A stretch of DNA of 64,000 nucleotides from Microbacterium sp. MYb66 (GCF_002979435.1 NZ_PCOV01000004.1:62001-126000); one strand, 5' to 3'. Positions 20,196 through 30,068 are shown, counted from the first letter of the stretch. Notes: a model not told the origin generated them from the letters alone. Program-made: numbers and translations.

Positions 20196-20269
20196 TGAAG
20201 ATTGCGTGTCATCGCAGGCCGTCTGTCGTGTAACGGCAGCCGGAACCTCATGAACAAAGGAAAACAACC

Positions 20270-20668
20270 ATGACAATGACAGACCCGGTCGCAGATCTGC
20301 TGACCCGTCTGCGCAACGCGAACTCGGCGCACCACGATTCCGTGACCCTGCCGTCGAGCAAGCTCAAGACGCACATCGCTCAGATCCTCCAGCAGGAGGG
20401 CTACATCGCCGGCTGGGAGACCTCTGACGCTCGCGTCGGGAAGAACCTCACGCTGACGCTGAAGTACGGCCCGAACCGTGAGCGCTCGATCGCTGGCATC
20501 AAGCGCGTCTCGAAGCCCGGCCTCCGCGTCTACGCGAAGTCGACCGAGCTCCCCACGGTCCTCGGCGGCCTCGGCGTGGCCATCCTGTCCACTTCCTCCG
20601 GTCTTCTCACCGACCGTCAGGCTGAGCAGAAGGGCGTGGGCGGAGAAGTTCTCGCCTACGTGTGGTAA
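20270..20668 (+). CDS. rpsH: 30S ribosomal protein S8
   Basis: 132 residues, the usual length. S8 binds 16S rRNA helix 21 and in E. coli regulates the spc operon. It starts [18 protein letters not shown] and ends with [11 protein letters not shown]. The ATG follows AAAGGAAAACAACC; an ATG two codons on is an alternative. It is the first gene of the separated spc block. Confidence 0.98.
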   Translation: MTMTDPVADLLTRLRNANSAHHDSVTLPSSKLKTHIAQILQQEGYIAGWETSDARVGKNLTLTLKYGPNRERSIAGIKRVSKPGLRVYAKSTELPTVLGGLGVAILSTSSGLLTDRQAEQKGVGGEVLAYVW

Positions 20669-20674
20669 TTCGAA

Positions 20675-21211
20675 ATGTCGCGTATTGGACGACTTCCCAT
20701 CGACGTTCCCGCGGGCGTGACCGTTTCGGTCGACGGCCGTGAGGTCGCGGTGAAGGGCCCCAAGGGTGAGCTCACCCTCACGGTGGCCAGCCCCATCGAG
20801 GTCGCGGTCGAGGAGAACCAGGTTCTGGTCTCCCGTCCCGACGACGAGCGTGAGTCGCGGTCGCTTCACGGCCTGACCCGCACGCTCATCAACAACAACA
20901 TCATCGGCGTGACCCAGGGCTACACCAAGGGTCTCGAGGTCGTGGGTACCGGTTACCGTGTGCAGCAGAAGGGCAGCTCGGTCGAGTTCGCCCTCGGCTT
21001 CTCGCACCCGGTCCTGATCGACCCGCCCGCCGGGATCACGCTCACGGTCGAGGGCACCACCAAGCTCACCGTCAGCGGAATCGACAAGCAGGCTGTCGGC
21101 GAGGCAGCTGCGAACATCCGCAAGATCCGCAAGCCCGAGCCGTACAAGGGCAAGGGCGTGCGCTACGCCGGCGAGGTCGTGCGTCGCAAGGCCGGAAAGA
21201 GTGGTAAGTAA
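20675..21211 (+). CDS. rplF: 50S ribosomal protein L6
   Basis: 178 residues, standard for L6, near the factor-binding site. It starts [15 protein letters not shown] and carries the C-terminal signature [15 protein letters not shown]. It lies 6 bases after rpsH and 2 bases before rplR. Confidence 0.98.
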   Translation: MSRIGRLPIDVPAGVTVSVDGREVAVKGPKGELTLTVASPIEVAVEENQVLVSRPDDERESRSLHGLTRTLINNNIIGVTQGYTKGLEVVGTGYRVQQKGSSVEFALGFSHPVLIDPPAGITLTVEGTTKLTVSGIDKQAVGEAAANIRKIRKPEPYKGKGVRYAGEVVRRKAGKSGK

Positions 21212-21213
21212 CC

Positions 21214-21573
21214 ATGGCTCTCAAGTCAAAGTCTGACGCCCGCGCGCGTCGTCACGCCCGCCTTCGCAAGAAGGTCGTCGGCACCGAGGTGCGTCCGCGC
21301 CTCGTCGTCAACCGCTCGGCCCGCCACGTCTTCGTGCAGCTGGTCGACGACAGCAAGGGTCACACCGTGGCGTCGGCTTCGACGCTCGAGACCGACCTGC
21401 GCTCGCTCGAGGGTGACAAGACCGCCAAGGCCCGCAAGGTCGGCGAGCTCCTCGCCGAGCGTGCGAAGGCTGCCGGCGTTTCCGAGGCAGTGTTCGACCG
21501 TGGCGGCAACCGCTACGCCGGTCGTGTCGCCGCCATCGCCGACGGCGCCCGCGAGGGGGGTCTGGCACTGTGA
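21214..21573 (+). CDS. rplR: 50S ribosomal protein L18
   Basis: 119 residues. L18 binds 5S rRNA together with L5. Family features are [20 protein letters not shown] and the C-terminal [21 protein letters not shown]. Its stop overlaps the GTG start of rpsE. Confidence 0.98.
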   Translation: MALKSKSDARARRHARLRKKVVGTEVRPRLVVNRSARHVFVQLVDDSKGHTVASASTLETDLRSLEGDKTAKARKVGELLAERAKAAGVSEAVFDRGGNRYAGRVAAIADGAREGGLAL

Positions 21574-22271
21574 GTGACAACAAGGAGAACGAAGTGACCG
21601 AAGCGGCTGCTGCCACTTCCGAGACGGCTGCCGGCACCACGCAGGCTGAGCCGGCTCGCGATCAGCGTGACGGCCGCCGCGGTGGCCGCGGCGACCGCAA
21701 CCAGGGTGGCCGCGACCGCAACTCGCGCGACCGTGGTGACAACCAGTTCCTGGAGCGCGTCGTCACGATCAACCGCGTCTCGAAGGTCGTGAAGGGTGGT
21801 CGTCGCTTCAGCTTCACCGCCCTCGTGGTCGTCGGTGACGGCAACGGTCTGGTCGGCGTCGGCTACGGCAAGGCACGAGAGGTCCCCCTGGCGATCTCGA
21901 AGGGTGTCGAAGAGGCCAAGCGCAACTTCTTCCGCGTTCCGCGCGTCGGCAGCACCATCCCGCACCCGGTGCAGGGTGAGGCGGCCGCCGGTGTGGTCCT
22001 GCTCCGTCCGGCCGCTGCCGGTACCGGTGTCATCGCCGGTGGTCCGGTCCGCGCCGTGCTCGAGTGCGCCGGAATCCACGACGTGCTGTCGAAGTCGCTC
22101 GGTTCGTCGAACACGATCAACATCGTGCACGCGACGGTCACCGCCCTGAAGCAGCTCGAGGAGCCTCGTGCGGTCGCCGCACGTCGTGGCCTCGAGTTCG
22201 ACCAGGTCGCCCCGGCACGCCTCGTGCGCGCCGAGGCCGAGGCCATCGCCGCACAGAAGGTAGGTGCCTGA
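21570..22271 (+). CDS. rpsE: 30S ribosomal protein S5
   Basis: 233 residues. S5 ensures decoding accuracy and shapes the mRNA entry tunnel. The conserved core begins near residue 52 ([18 protein letters not shown]). The preceding 50 residues are a polar Arg/Gly-rich extension ([17 protein letters not shown]), longer than in E. coli S5. The GTG start overlaps rplR by 4 bases. Confidence 0.97.
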   Translation: MSDNKENEVTEAAAATSETAAGTTQAEPARDQRDGRRGGRGDRNQGGRDRNSRDRGDNQFLERVVTINRVSKVVKGGRRFSFTALVVVGDGNGLVGVGYGKAREVPLAISKGVEEAKRNFFRVPRVGSTIPHPVQGEAAAGVVLLRPAAAGTGVIAGGPVRAVLECAGIHDVLSKSLGSSNTINIVHATVTALKQLEEPRAVAARRGLEFDQVAPARLVRAEAEAIAAQKVGA

Positions 22272-22456
22272 TGGCCGCGCGACTGAAGGTCACGCAGATC
22301 AAGTCCAAGGTGAGCGAGAAGCAGAACCAGCGCGACACGCTGCGCAGCCTCGGTCTGAAGCGGATCGGTGACACCACCGTCCGCCCCGACGACGCGCAGA
22401 CGCGCGGTTACGTCAAGACCGTCGCACACCTCGTCAAGGTTGAGGAGATCGACTAA
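22271..22456 (+). CDS. rpmD: 50S ribosomal protein L30
   Basis: 61 residues, full length for L30. It starts [17 protein letters not shown] and contains [15 protein letters not shown], the family hallmark. It overlaps rpsE by one base upstream and rplO by one base downstream. Confidence 0.97.
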   Translation: MAARLKVTQIKSKVSEKQNQRDTLRSLGLKRIGDTTVRPDDAQTRGYVKTVAHLVKVEEID

Positions 22457-23106
22457 TGGCTGAGAAGAACGAGGCCGTCGAGGCTGAGAAGGCCACGAAG
22501 AAGGCTGCAGCTCCCAAGGCTGCCGCCGAGAAGAAGCCGGCTGCGAAGAAGGCTCCGGCCAAGAGCGCTGCCGCCGATGCCAAGGGCGAGGCCGCGGCCA
22601 AGAAGCCTGCGGCCAAGAAGCCGGCTGCCAAGAAGGCTGCACCCGCGAAGGATGCTCCGGCATCCCGCCCGGGTGTGCTGAAGGTGCACCACCTGCGTCC
22701 CGTTCCCGGGGCCAACACCGCCAAGACTCGCGTCGGCCGTGGTGAGGGCTCGAAGGGCAAGACCGCCGGTCGTGGTACCAAGGGCACCAAGGCGCGCAAC
22801 ACCGTTCGCGTCGGCTTCGAGGGTGGGCAGATGCCGCTGCACATGCGCACCCCGAAGCTGCGCGGGTTCAAGAACCCGTTCCGCGTCGAGTACCAGGTCG
22901 TCAACCTGGAGAAGCTCGCGGAACTGTACCCCAAGGGTGGCGATGTCACCATCGGCGACCTGGTCGCCAAGGGTGCCGTTCGCAAGAACGAGAAGGTCAA
23001 GGTTCTCGGAAACGGCGACATCGCCGTGAAGCTCACCGTTTCGGTCGACAAGGTCTCGGGTTCTGCCGAGCAGAAGATCGTCGCGGCGGGCGGATCCGTC
23101 AAGTAA
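22456..23106 (+). CDS. rplO: 50S ribosomal protein L15 with long Ala/Lys-rich N-terminal extension
   Basis: 216 residues against about 145-150 for a typical L15. The conserved core starts near residue 72 ([22 protein letters not shown]) and includes [16 protein letters not shown]. The first 70 residues are a low-complexity tract of repeated AAKK/PAAKK units resembling histone H1 or HU tails. The ATG overlaps the rpmD stop by one base, so the extension is encoded in frame from the natural start. It is the last gene of the spc block. Confidence 0.96.
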   Translation: MAEKNEAVEAEKATKKAAAPKAAAEKKPAAKKAPAKSAAADAKGEAAAKKPAAKKPAAKKAAPAKDAPASRPGVLKVHHLRPVPGANTAKTRVGRGEGSKGKTAGRGTKGTKARNTVRVGFEGGQMPLHMRTPKLRGFKNPFRVEYQVVNLEKLAELYPKGGDVTIGDLVAKGAVRKNEKVKVLGNGDIAVKLTVSVDKVSGSAEQKIVAAGGSVK

Positions 23107-23116
23107 CCGCTGCACG

Positions 23117-23145
23117 AGAGGGGTCGGAGATTCTCCGGCCCCTCT
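23117..23145 (+). terminator. Terminator after rplO
   Basis: A 13-bp stem with one G-U pair (23117-23129 with 23133-23145) and a 3-base loop is followed by TGTGGTTTC. It ends the spc transcript before secY. Confidence 0.75.
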
Positions 23146-23210
23146 TGTGGTTTCACACTCCGAGACCTCGCTCTGGGGCCGCATCCGGCGGGCCGGGGAT
23201 CGGTGACGAA

Positions 23211-23238
23211 TTCCGGGGACCCTGGTTTGCGTTACCCT
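23211..23238 (+). promoter_or_regulatory. Possible secY promoter
   Basis: TTCCGG (23211-23216) and TACCCT (23233-23238) are 16 bases apart, upstream of secY and after the rplO terminator. The -35 match is weak. Confidence 0.35.
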
Positions 23239-23289
23239 GGTCTTTCAGCCGTCCTTCGGGAATCGGCAACCTTTTCAGGAGGAACGTCC

Positions 23290-24612
23290 TTGTTTAGCGC
23301 CATCGCGCGGATCTTCCGCACCCCCGACCTGCGTCGGAAGATCGGTTTCACCCTCGCCATCATCGCGATCTACCGACTCGGTTCCAACGTGCCGGCCCCG
23401 TTCGTGAACTTCCCGAATGTCGAGGAGTGTCTTGCCGCCAACGCGGGCACCGATGGGCTGCTCGGACTGGTCAACCTCTTCTCCGGCGGCGCACTGCTGC
23501 AGCTCTCCATCTTCGCGCTGGGCGTCATGCCCTACATCACCGCGACGATCATCACGCAGCTCCTCCGCGTCGTCATCCCGCACTTCGAGGCGCTGCACAA
23601 GGAAGGGCAGGCCGGCCAGGCCCGTCTGACCCAGTACACGCGCTACCTCACGATTGCCCTCGCGCTGCTCCAGTCGACGACGCTCGTCACGGTGGCGCGC
23701 AGTGGGCAGCTCTTCGGCTCGACAGATCTCGCCGCCTGCCAGCAGCTCCTGACGAACGACGTCTGGTGGGCGCAGCTGCTCATCATCATGACGATGACGG
23801 CCGGCACGGGTCTGATCATGTGGTTCGCCGAGCTCGTCACGGAGCGCGGCATCGGCAACGGCATGTCGCTCCTCATCTTCACCTCGATCGCCGCGACGTT
23901 CCCCGGAGCTATGGGCCTGATCTGGCAGACCAAGGGCTTCGAGGTCTTCCTGCTGGTGCTGCTCGTCGGAATCATCGTCATGGGACTGGTCGTCTTCGTC
24001 GAGCAGTCGCAGAGACGCATCCCGGTGCAGTACGCCAAGCGGATGGTCGGACGTCGCACGTACGGCGGGACGAACACGTACATCCCGATCAAGGTGAACA
24101 TGGCGGGTGTGATCCCCGTCATCTTCGCCTCGTCGCTGCTTTACATCCCTGCGTTGATCGCCCAGTTCAACACTCCGCAGGACGGGTCCACCCCGGCCGC
24201 CTGGGTCACCTGGATCACGACGAACTTCACCACCGGCAACAGCCCGGTGTACATGGCCGCCTACTTCCTGCTCATCATCGGGTTCACCTACTTCTACGTG
24301 GCGATCACGTTCAACCCGGTCGAGGTCGCAGACAACATGAAGAAGTACGGCGGGTTCATCCCGGGTATCCGTGCGGGTCGTCCCACGGCCGAGTACCTCG
24401 ACTACGTGCTCACCCGCATCACGCTTCCGGGCTCGCTGTACCTGGGTCTGATCGCGCTCATCCCGCTGATCGCGCTGGCCACGGTCGGCGCGAACCAGAA
24501 CTTCCCGTTCGGCGGCGCCTCGATCCTCATCATCGTCGGTGTGGGTCTCGAGACGGTCAAGCAGATCGACGCGCAGCTGCAGCAGCGACACTACGAAGGG
24601 CTCCTCCGATGA
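23290..24612 (+). CDS. secY: Protein translocase subunit SecY
   Basis: 440 residues. SecY is the channel of the Sec translocon, with ten predicted membrane segments. The start is a TTG (MFSAIARIFRTPDLRRKIGFT) preceded by the strong Shine-Dalgarno AGGAGG at 23278-23283. Upstream in-frame codons have no ribosome binding site. Family features include the plug region and TERGIGNGMSL near residue 180. Its stop overlaps adk (ATGA). Confidence 0.97.
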   Translation: MFSAIARIFRTPDLRRKIGFTLAIIAIYRLGSNVPAPFVNFPNVEECLAANAGTDGLLGLVNLFSGGALLQLSIFALGVMPYITATIITQLLRVVIPHFEALHKEGQAGQARLTQYTRYLTIALALLQSTTLVTVARSGQLFGSTDLAACQQLLTNDVWWAQLLIIMTMTAGTGLIMWFAELVTERGIGNGMSLLIFTSIAATFPGAMGLIWQTKGFEVFLLVLLVGIIVMGLVVFVEQSQRRIPVQYAKRMVGRRTYGGTNTYIPIKVNMAGVIPVIFASSLLYIPALIAQFNTPQDGSTPAAWVTWITTNFTTGNSPVYMAAYFLLIIGFTYFYVAITFNPVEVADNMKKYGGFIPGIRAGRPTAEYLDYVLTRITLPGSLYLGLIALIPLIALATVGANQNFPFGGASILIIVGVGLETVKQIDAQLQQRHYEGLLR

Positions 24613-25214
24613 CAGCATCCGCACGTCTTCTCATCGTCGGCCCGCAGGGTTCCGGCAAGGGCACGCAGGGCGTGCGCATCGCCGAGTCCTACGGCATCCC
24701 GGTCGTGTCGACCGGTGACATCTTCCGGGCGAACATCAAGGAGGGGACGCCGCTGGGCCAGCAGGTCACGGCGATCCTCGACAAGGGCGACCTGGTCCCG
24801 GATGAGCTGACGAGCGAGATCGTGCGCGACCGGCTGTCTCAGGAAGACGCGGCTCACGGGTTCCTGCTCGACGGATACCCGCGCAACACCGCGCAGGTCG
24901 GGCACCTGGAGTCGTTCCTCGCGGAGCGCGGGGAGTCGCTCGACGCGGTCATCCTCCTCGATGTGCCGCGTGAGGAGAGCCTGGAGCGTCTGACGCTCCG
25001 CGCCACCGAGCAGGGCCGTTCGGACGACACCCCGGAGGCCATCGGCCACCGCCTCGACATCTACGAGCGCGAGACCGCTCCGATCATCGAGGTCTACGGC
25101 GCCAAGGGCATCGTGGACCGCATCGACGGAACCGGCGCTCTCGACGAGGTCACCGAGCGGATCACGGCGGCGCTGGCCGCCCGCGGCCTGCGTCTCGCGG
25201 CCTCCGCGTCCTGA
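24609..25214 (+). CDS. adk: Adenylate kinase
   Basis: 201 residues. Catalyses ATP + AMP = 2 ADP. The P-loop GPQGSGKGT is at residues 11-19, and the AMP-site motif is DGYPRN near residue 90. The lid is short, without Cys, as in other actinobacterial short-form kinases. It overlaps secY by 4 bases and lies one base before map, in the classical secY-adk-map arrangement. Confidence 0.97.
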   Translation: MTASARLLIVGPQGSGKGTQGVRIAESYGIPVVSTGDIFRANIKEGTPLGQQVTAILDKGDLVPDELTSEIVRDRLSQEDAAHGFLLDGYPRNTAQVGHLESFLAERGESLDAVILLDVPREESLERLTLRATEQGRSDDTPEAIGHRLDIYERETAPIIEVYGAKGIVDRIDGTGALDEVTERITAALAARGLRLAASAS

Positions 25215-25215
25215 G

Positions 25216-26067
25216 ATGTTCCGCCGGTCGATCTACAAGACCCCGGCTCAGCTGCGAGCCATGGTCGAGCCCGGGCTCATCACGGCAGCGGCGCTGGACG
25301 CCGTCCGTCCGCTGATCAGAGCCGGAGTCACGACGCTGGAGCTGGATGCCGTGGCGAACCGGACGATCCTCGCTCGTGGCGCGGAGTCGAACTTCCAGCT
25401 GGTGCGGGGATACCGCCACACCACCTGCATCTCGGTGAACGAGCAGGTCGTGCACGGCATCCCGGGGGAGCGGGTGCTGCAGCCCGGAGACATCGTGTCG
25501 GTCGACTGCGGAGCGCAGTTCCACGGCTGGAACGGGGACAGTGCGATGACCGTCGTCGTCCCCGACCCGGAGCGTGCCGAGCTGGTCGCCCGGCGCCAGG
25601 AGCTCTCCCGCGTCACCGAGGGCTCGATGTGGGCCGGCATCGCCGCGATGGCCTCCGTGTCGTCCATCGACGAGATCGGTGCGGCGATCCAGGACTACAT
25701 CGAGGCTCAGGGGCCCTCTGCGGTCTCCGGGGAGCCTTACGGCATCCTCCGCGAGTATGTGGGCCACGGCATCGGCCGGAAGATGCACGAGGCCCCGAGT
25801 GTCTTCAACTACCGCACGCCCGACCGCGGCGAAGACGTGAAGCCCGGTCTCGTGCTCGCGATCGAGCCGATGGTGACCGCGGGGGGAGAGGCGACCTTCG
25901 TCGAGGACGACGACTGGACGGTCACCACGGTCGACGGCACGGACGGCTCTCACTGGGAACATAGCGTCGCACTGCATGATGGTGGTATCTGGGTGCTCAC
26001 CGCGCCCGATGGCGGAAGAGCCGGACTCGCCCCGTTCGGGGTAGAGCCTCGAGAGATCGGAAAGTAA
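25216..26067 (+). CDS. map: Methionine aminopeptidase, type I
   Basis: 283 residues. Removes N-terminal Met from new proteins and is a dinuclear metal enzyme. The metal ligands fall in the conserved VDCGAQFHGWNGDSA, VGHGIGRKMHEAP and AIEPMVT segments. It has no N-terminal zinc or SH3 extension. It abuts adk and overlaps the next gene by one base. Confidence 0.97.
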   Translation: MFRRSIYKTPAQLRAMVEPGLITAAALDAVRPLIRAGVTTLELDAVANRTILARGAESNFQLVRGYRHTTCISVNEQVVHGIPGERVLQPGDIVSVDCGAQFHGWNGDSAMTVVVPDPERAELVARRQELSRVTEGSMWAGIAAMASVSSIDEIGAAIQDYIEAQGPSAVSGEPYGILREYVGHGIGRKMHEAPSVFNYRTPDRGEDVKPGLVLAIEPMVTAGGEATFVEDDDWTVTTVDGTDGSHWEHSVALHDGGIWVLTAPDGGRAGLAPFGVEPREIGK

Positions 26068-26729
26068 TGGCAGCGGCGAAGAGCAACACCAACTGGTTCG
26101 CGATCGGCGTCTCCATCGCTGTGGTCGTGGTGCTGGTAGCGATCGGTGGACTCGTGGTGTTCCTCAATAATCAGGCGACCGCGCCTGGGGTCGCTCCGAA
26201 GAGCGACATCATCAACGAGGAGACCGGCGCGATCTCGTTCGGCGACGGCGAGGACGAGGTCGACACGTTCGTCGACTTCATGTGCCCGATCTGCGGCGAC
26301 TTCGAGAAGCAGTACGGCGAGCAGCTGCAGGCCGCGGCCGCCGACGGGAAGATCACCCTGAACCTGCACCCGATCTCGATCCTCGACCGCTACTCGCAGA
26401 ACACGCAGTTCTCGACGCGCGCGGCCGCCTCGGTGTACTGCGTGGCCGAGAAGGCGCCGGAGTCGGCGCTGGACTACTTCAACCTCCTGTTCGAGAACCA
26501 GCCCGAGGAGAACACCGCCGGTCTCACCGACGACGAGCTCGCCGCTTTGGCCGACCAGGTGGGGGCGGGAGCCGCCGCGGACTGCATCGCCGACGGCACC
26601 TACATGGACTTCATCGGGGATCAGACCAAGAACCACGAGATCCAGGGAACGCCGACCATCGAGGTCAACGGCAAGCGCCTCGACCTGCAGGCCGGCGACA
26701 TCACGATCATGGAGAAGCTGCTCGGGTGA
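26067..26729 (+). CDS. Membrane-anchored DsbA-like thioredoxin-fold protein
   Basis: 220 residues. One N-terminal membrane segment (about 10-33) anchors an extracytoplasmic thioredoxin fold of the DsbA/Thioredoxin_4 type. The redox motif is CPIC at residues 73-76 and the cis-Pro segment is GTPTIEV near residue 200. It probably forms or isomerises disulfides in exported proteins; an extra Cys pair (about residues 126 and 172) may form a structural bond. It overlaps map by one base, so it belongs to the secY-adk-map transcript, an unusual neighbour before infA. Confidence 0.88.
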   Translation: MAAAKSNTNWFAIGVSIAVVVVLVAIGGLVVFLNNQATAPGVAPKSDIINEETGAISFGDGEDEVDTFVDFMCPICGDFEKQYGEQLQAAAADGKITLNLHPISILDRYSQNTQFSTRAAASVYCVAEKAPESALDYFNLLFENQPEENTAGLTDDELAALADQVGAGAAADCIADGTYMDFIGDQTKNHEIQGTPTIEVNGKRLDLQAGDITIMEKLLG

Positions 26730-26756
26730 TCGGGCCGTTCTCCACCGGCGCTCAAG

Positions 26757-26785
26757 TTGCCGGATGGCTCCGGAGCGTCTAACAT
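26757..26785 (+). promoter_or_regulatory. Predicted infA operon promoter
   Basis: TTGCCG (26757-26762) and TAACAT (26780-26785) are separated by exactly 17 bases, 28 bases after the preceding stop codon. A leader of about 100 bases follows. Confidence 0.6.
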
Positions 26786-26890
26786 AGATCTTTGGTGCTT
26801 TGTGCCTTGATTCGGCGTGTCCGGCGGCGCAGCACCGCAATCCAATCACCCACCGCAGATCGACCGGTCTGCAGAAGCGTCAGCGAGGCT

Positions 26891-27112
26891 ATGGCTAAGA
26901 AAGACGGTGTCATCGAGATCGAGGGCGTGATCTCCGAGGCTCTGCCCAACGCGATGTTCCGCGTTGAGCTCAGCAACGGACACAAGGTCCTTGCAACGAT
27001 CTCCGGCAAGATGCGACAGAACTACATCCGCATCATCCCCGAGGACCGTGTGGTCGTGGAGCTCAGCCCCTACGACCTGACCCGCGGCCGTATCGTCTAC
27101 CGCTACCGCTGA
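26891..27112 (+). CDS. infA: Translation initiation factor IF-1
   Basis: 73 residues, the standard IF-1 length. An OB-fold protein that blocks the A site during initiation. It starts [21 protein letters not shown] and ends GRIVYRYR, as in nearly all bacteria. It has its own promoter and heads the infA-rpmJ-rpsM-rpsK-rpoA-rplQ group. Confidence 0.98.
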   Translation: MAKKDGVIEIEGVISEALPNAMFRVELSNGHKVLATISGKMRQNYIRIIPEDRVVVELSPYDLTRGRIVYRYR

Positions 27113-27176
27113 TCGGTCGAGAAGTAACGGCCTGCCCCTGCCCGGGGCGGTACGAAGACAGCGAACAGGAAACATC

Positions 27177-27293
27177 ATGAAGGTCAACCCCAGCGTCAAG
27201 CCCATCTGCGATCACTGCAAGGTGATCCGCCGTCACGGCCGCGTCATGGTGATCTGCAAGAGCAACCCGCGTCACAAGCAGCGCCAGGGCTGA
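27177..27293 (+). CDS. rpmJ: 50S ribosomal protein L36
   Basis: 38 residues, starting [21 protein letters not shown]. It is the zinc-binding form: Cys11, Cys14, Cys27 and His33 (CDHC, then CKSNPRH) are all present. The ATG is preceded by AACAGGAAACATC. Confidence 0.97.
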   Translation: MKVNPSVKPICDHCKVIRRHGRVMVICKSNPRHKQRQG

Positions 27294-27469
27294 GTCCCCG
27301 GCGGGCCCGCCGATCCGATCGACGGCCCGAGCTGCGCGGCATCGCTCACGCACATCTCACAACTGAAAACACAACGGCAGGATCAGAACCCGCGGAAGCG
27401 GGGGACACCTCGGGCGGAGGCCCGGGCACCGATCCTGTTCCACACCTCCACAACACCCAGGAGAACCGC

Positions 27470-27844
<375 letters not shown>

Positions 27845-27875
27845 GCGCGGCCCCAGGGACTAGGAGAACACTTTC

Positions 27876-28274
27876 ATGGCTGCACCCAAGGCCGCCGCGC
27901 GCAAGCCGCGCCGCAAGGAAAAGAAGAACATCGCGCTGGGCCAGGCCCACATCAAGTCGACGTTCAACAACACGATCGTCTCGATCACCGACCCGTCCGG
28001 CGCTGTCATCGCCTGGGCATCGTCGGGTGGCGTGGGCTTCAAGGGCTCCCGCAAGTCGACCCCGTACGCCGCCGGTATGGCTGCCGAGTCCGCAGCTCGC
28101 CAGGCCGCGGAGCACGGCGTCAAGAAGGTCGACGTCCTCGTGAAGGGTCCGGGCTCCGGCCGCGAGACCGCGATCCGCTCGCTGCAGGCCGCCGGCCTCG
28201 AGGTCGGTTCGATCCAGGATGTCACCCCGCAGGCGCACAACGGCTGCCGTCCGCCGAAGCGCCGCCGCGTCTGA
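27876..28274 (+). CDS. rpsK: 30S ribosomal protein S11
   Basis: 132 residues. S11 forms the platform of the 30S subunit near the mRNA exit. [22 protein letters not shown] and the C-terminal [15 protein letters not shown] are typical. It follows rpsM by 31 bases; AGGAGAACACTTTC precedes the ATG. Confidence 0.98.
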   Translation: MAAPKAAARKPRRKEKKNIALGQAHIKSTFNNTIVSITDPSGAVIAWASSGGVGFKGSRKSTPYAAGMAAESAARQAAEHGVKKVDVLVKGPGSGRETAIRSLQAAGLEVGSIQDVTPQAHNGCRPPKRRRV

Positions 28275-28280
28275 CGCGCG

Positions 28281-28314
28281 TTCGAGCCGCTCGGCCCTTC
28301 GGGTCCGAGCGGCT
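28281..28314 (+). terminator. Hairpin between rpsK and rpoA
   Basis: A perfect 12-bp stem (28281-28292 with 28303-28314) is extended inward to a TTCG tetraloop. It lies 7 bases after the rpsK stop, in the place where many bacteria have rpsD. No T-run follows, so it may attenuate transcription between rpsK and rpoA. Confidence 0.65.
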
Positions 28315-28406
28315 CGTCGCCCGCATGCGGGCATCGACTTCCCAAAACTCAAAACCTCACCCCACCACATGTCATATAGCGGGCATGTGATCGAAAGGAA
28401 CACAGA

Positions 28407-29396
28407 GTGCTTATTGCACAGCGTCCCACACTGACCGAGGAAAAGATCGTCGAGAACCGGAGCCGGTTCATCATCGAGCCTCTGGAGCCCGGCTTCGGTT
28501 ACACGATCGGCAACGCGCTGCGTCGCAGCCTGCTGTCGTCGATCCCCGGTGCTGCTGTCACCAGCGTTCGCATCGACGGCGTGCTGCACGAGTTCAGCAC
28601 CATCCCCGGCGTGAAGGAGGATGTCACCGAGATCATCCTCAACATCAAGCAGCTCGTCGTCTCGTCAGAGCGCGATGAGCCCATCACGGCGTACCTGCGC
28701 AAGACCGGTTCGGGCGAGGTCACCGCCGCCGACATCTCGGCTCCGGCCGGTGTCGAGGTGCAGAACCCGGAGCTCGTCATCGCCACGCTGAACGACACCG
28801 CGAAGTTCGAGCTCGAGCTCACGATCGAGCGTGGCCGCGGCTACGTCTCGGCGACGCAGAACCGCAACGAGTACGCCGAGGCCGGTCAGATCCCGATCGA
28901 CTCGATCTACTCGCCGGTCCTCAAGGTCAGCTACCGCGTCGACGCGACCCGTGCCGGGGAGCGCACCGACTTCGACAAGCTCGTCCTCGACGTCGAGACC
29001 AAGTCGGCCATCAGCCCGCGCGACGCCGTGGCTTCGGCTGCGAAGACGCTCACCGAGCTGTTCGGTCTCGCCCGCGAGCTGAACGTCGAGGCCGAGGGCA
29101 TCGAGATCGGTCCGGCGCCGGTGGAGGCAGTGAACTCCAGCGAGCTGTCGATGCCGATCGAAGACCTCGACCTCTCGGTCCGCTCTTACAACTGCCTGAA
29201 GCGTGAGGGCATCAACACCGTTTCTGAGCTCGTCGCCTTGTCGGAGACGCAGCTCATGAACATCCGCAATTTCGGCCAGAAGTCGGTCGACGAGGTGCGC
29301 GACAAGCTCATCTCGCTCGGTCTGTCGCTCAAGGATTCGGTGCCCGGTTTCGACGGCGCCCACTTCTACGGCGGCAGCGAAGACGAGTCCTTCTGA
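28407..29396 (+). CDS. rpoA: RNA polymerase alpha subunit
   Basis: 329 residues, full length. The N-terminal domain ([18 protein letters not shown] near residue 33) drives polymerase assembly. The C-terminal domain ([19 protein letters not shown]) contacts UP elements and activators. The start is GTG after GAAAGGAACACAGA. It lies 132 bases after rpsK. Confidence 0.98.
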   Translation: MLIAQRPTLTEEKIVENRSRFIIEPLEPGFGYTIGNALRRSLLSSIPGAAVTSVRIDGVLHEFSTIPGVKEDVTEIILNIKQLVVSSERDEPITAYLRKTGSGEVTAADISAPAGVEVQNPELVIATLNDTAKFELELTIERGRGYVSATQNRNEYAEAGQIPIDSIYSPVLKVSYRVDATRAGERTDFDKLVLDVETKSAISPRDAVASAAKTLTELFGLARELNVEAEGIEIGPAPVEAVNSSELSMPIEDLDLSVRSYNCLKREGINTVSELVALSETQLMNIRNFGQKSVDEVRDKLISLGLSLKDSVPGFDGAHFYGGSEDESF

Positions 29397-29429
29397 TACC
29401 CGACCTTTCTGACCAGGAGTTAGACGATT

Positions 29430-29993
29430 ATGCCCAAGCCCACTAAGGGTCCCCGCCTCGGAGGCGGCCCCGCACACGAGCGCCTCATGCTTGCCAACCT
29501 CGCGGCGGCGCTCTACACCCACAAGTCGATCAAGACGACCGAGACCAAGGCCAAGCGCCTTCGTCCGCTCGCCGAGCGTCTGATCACGTTCGCGAAGCGT
29601 GGCGACCTGCACGCGCGTCGTCGCGTGCTGTCGGTCATCGGTGACAAGGAAGTCGTGCACGTCCTGTTCTCCGAGATCGCGCCGCTCGTCGCTGACCGTG
29701 AGGGTGGCTACACCCGCATCACGAAGGTCGGCAACCGTAAGGGCGACAACGCTCCGATGGCCGTGATCGAGCTCGTTCTCGAGCCCGTCACCCCGAAGAA
29801 GAAGGCCGCCGCCAAGGCTGCTCCGAAGGCTGACAAGGCCGCCAAGGCTGAGAAGCCGGCCGAGGTCGTCGAGGAGGCTCCCGTCGAGGAGGCTCCCGCC
29901 GAGGACGCCGCCGACGCCGGCGCCGAGTCGCAGGCCGAGGGCGAAGCAGCCGAGGCTGCCGCCGAGGACGCTGTCGAGAAGAAGTCCGAGTAA
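29430..29993 (+). CDS. rplQ: 50S ribosomal protein L17 with acidic C-terminal extension
   Basis: 187 residues. The L17 core (about 1-118) starts [25 protein letters not shown] tail of roughly 70 residues is first Lys/Ala-rich and then Glu/Ala-rich ([15 protein letters not shown]), absent from short L17 proteins. It ends the alpha operon; truA, which often follows in actinobacteria, is not present. Confidence 0.97.
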   Translation: MPKPTKGPRLGGGPAHERLMLANLAAALYTHKSIKTTETKAKRLRPLAERLITFAKRGDLHARRRVLSVIGDKEVVHVLFSEIAPLVADREGGYTRITKVGNRKGDNAPMAVIELVLEPVTPKKKAAAKAAPKADKAAKAEKPAEVVEEAPVEEAPAEDAADAGAESQAEGEAAEAAAEDAVEKKSE

Positions 29994-30006
29994 GGACCTC
30001 GCTCAC

Positions 30007-30046
30007 GAAGAAGCCCGCCGCCCCTTTCGGGATGGCGGGCTTCTTC
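30007..30046. terminator. Shared convergent terminator
   Basis: GAAGAAGCCCGCC (30007-30019) and GGCGGGCTTCTTC (30034-30046) form a perfect 13-bp stem. It lies 13 bases after rplQ and 22 bases from the end of the oppositely transcribed acyl-CoA synthetase gene, so it can serve both. Confidence 0.8.
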
Positions 30047-30068
30047 GCGTATCGGGCGACGGATGCGG

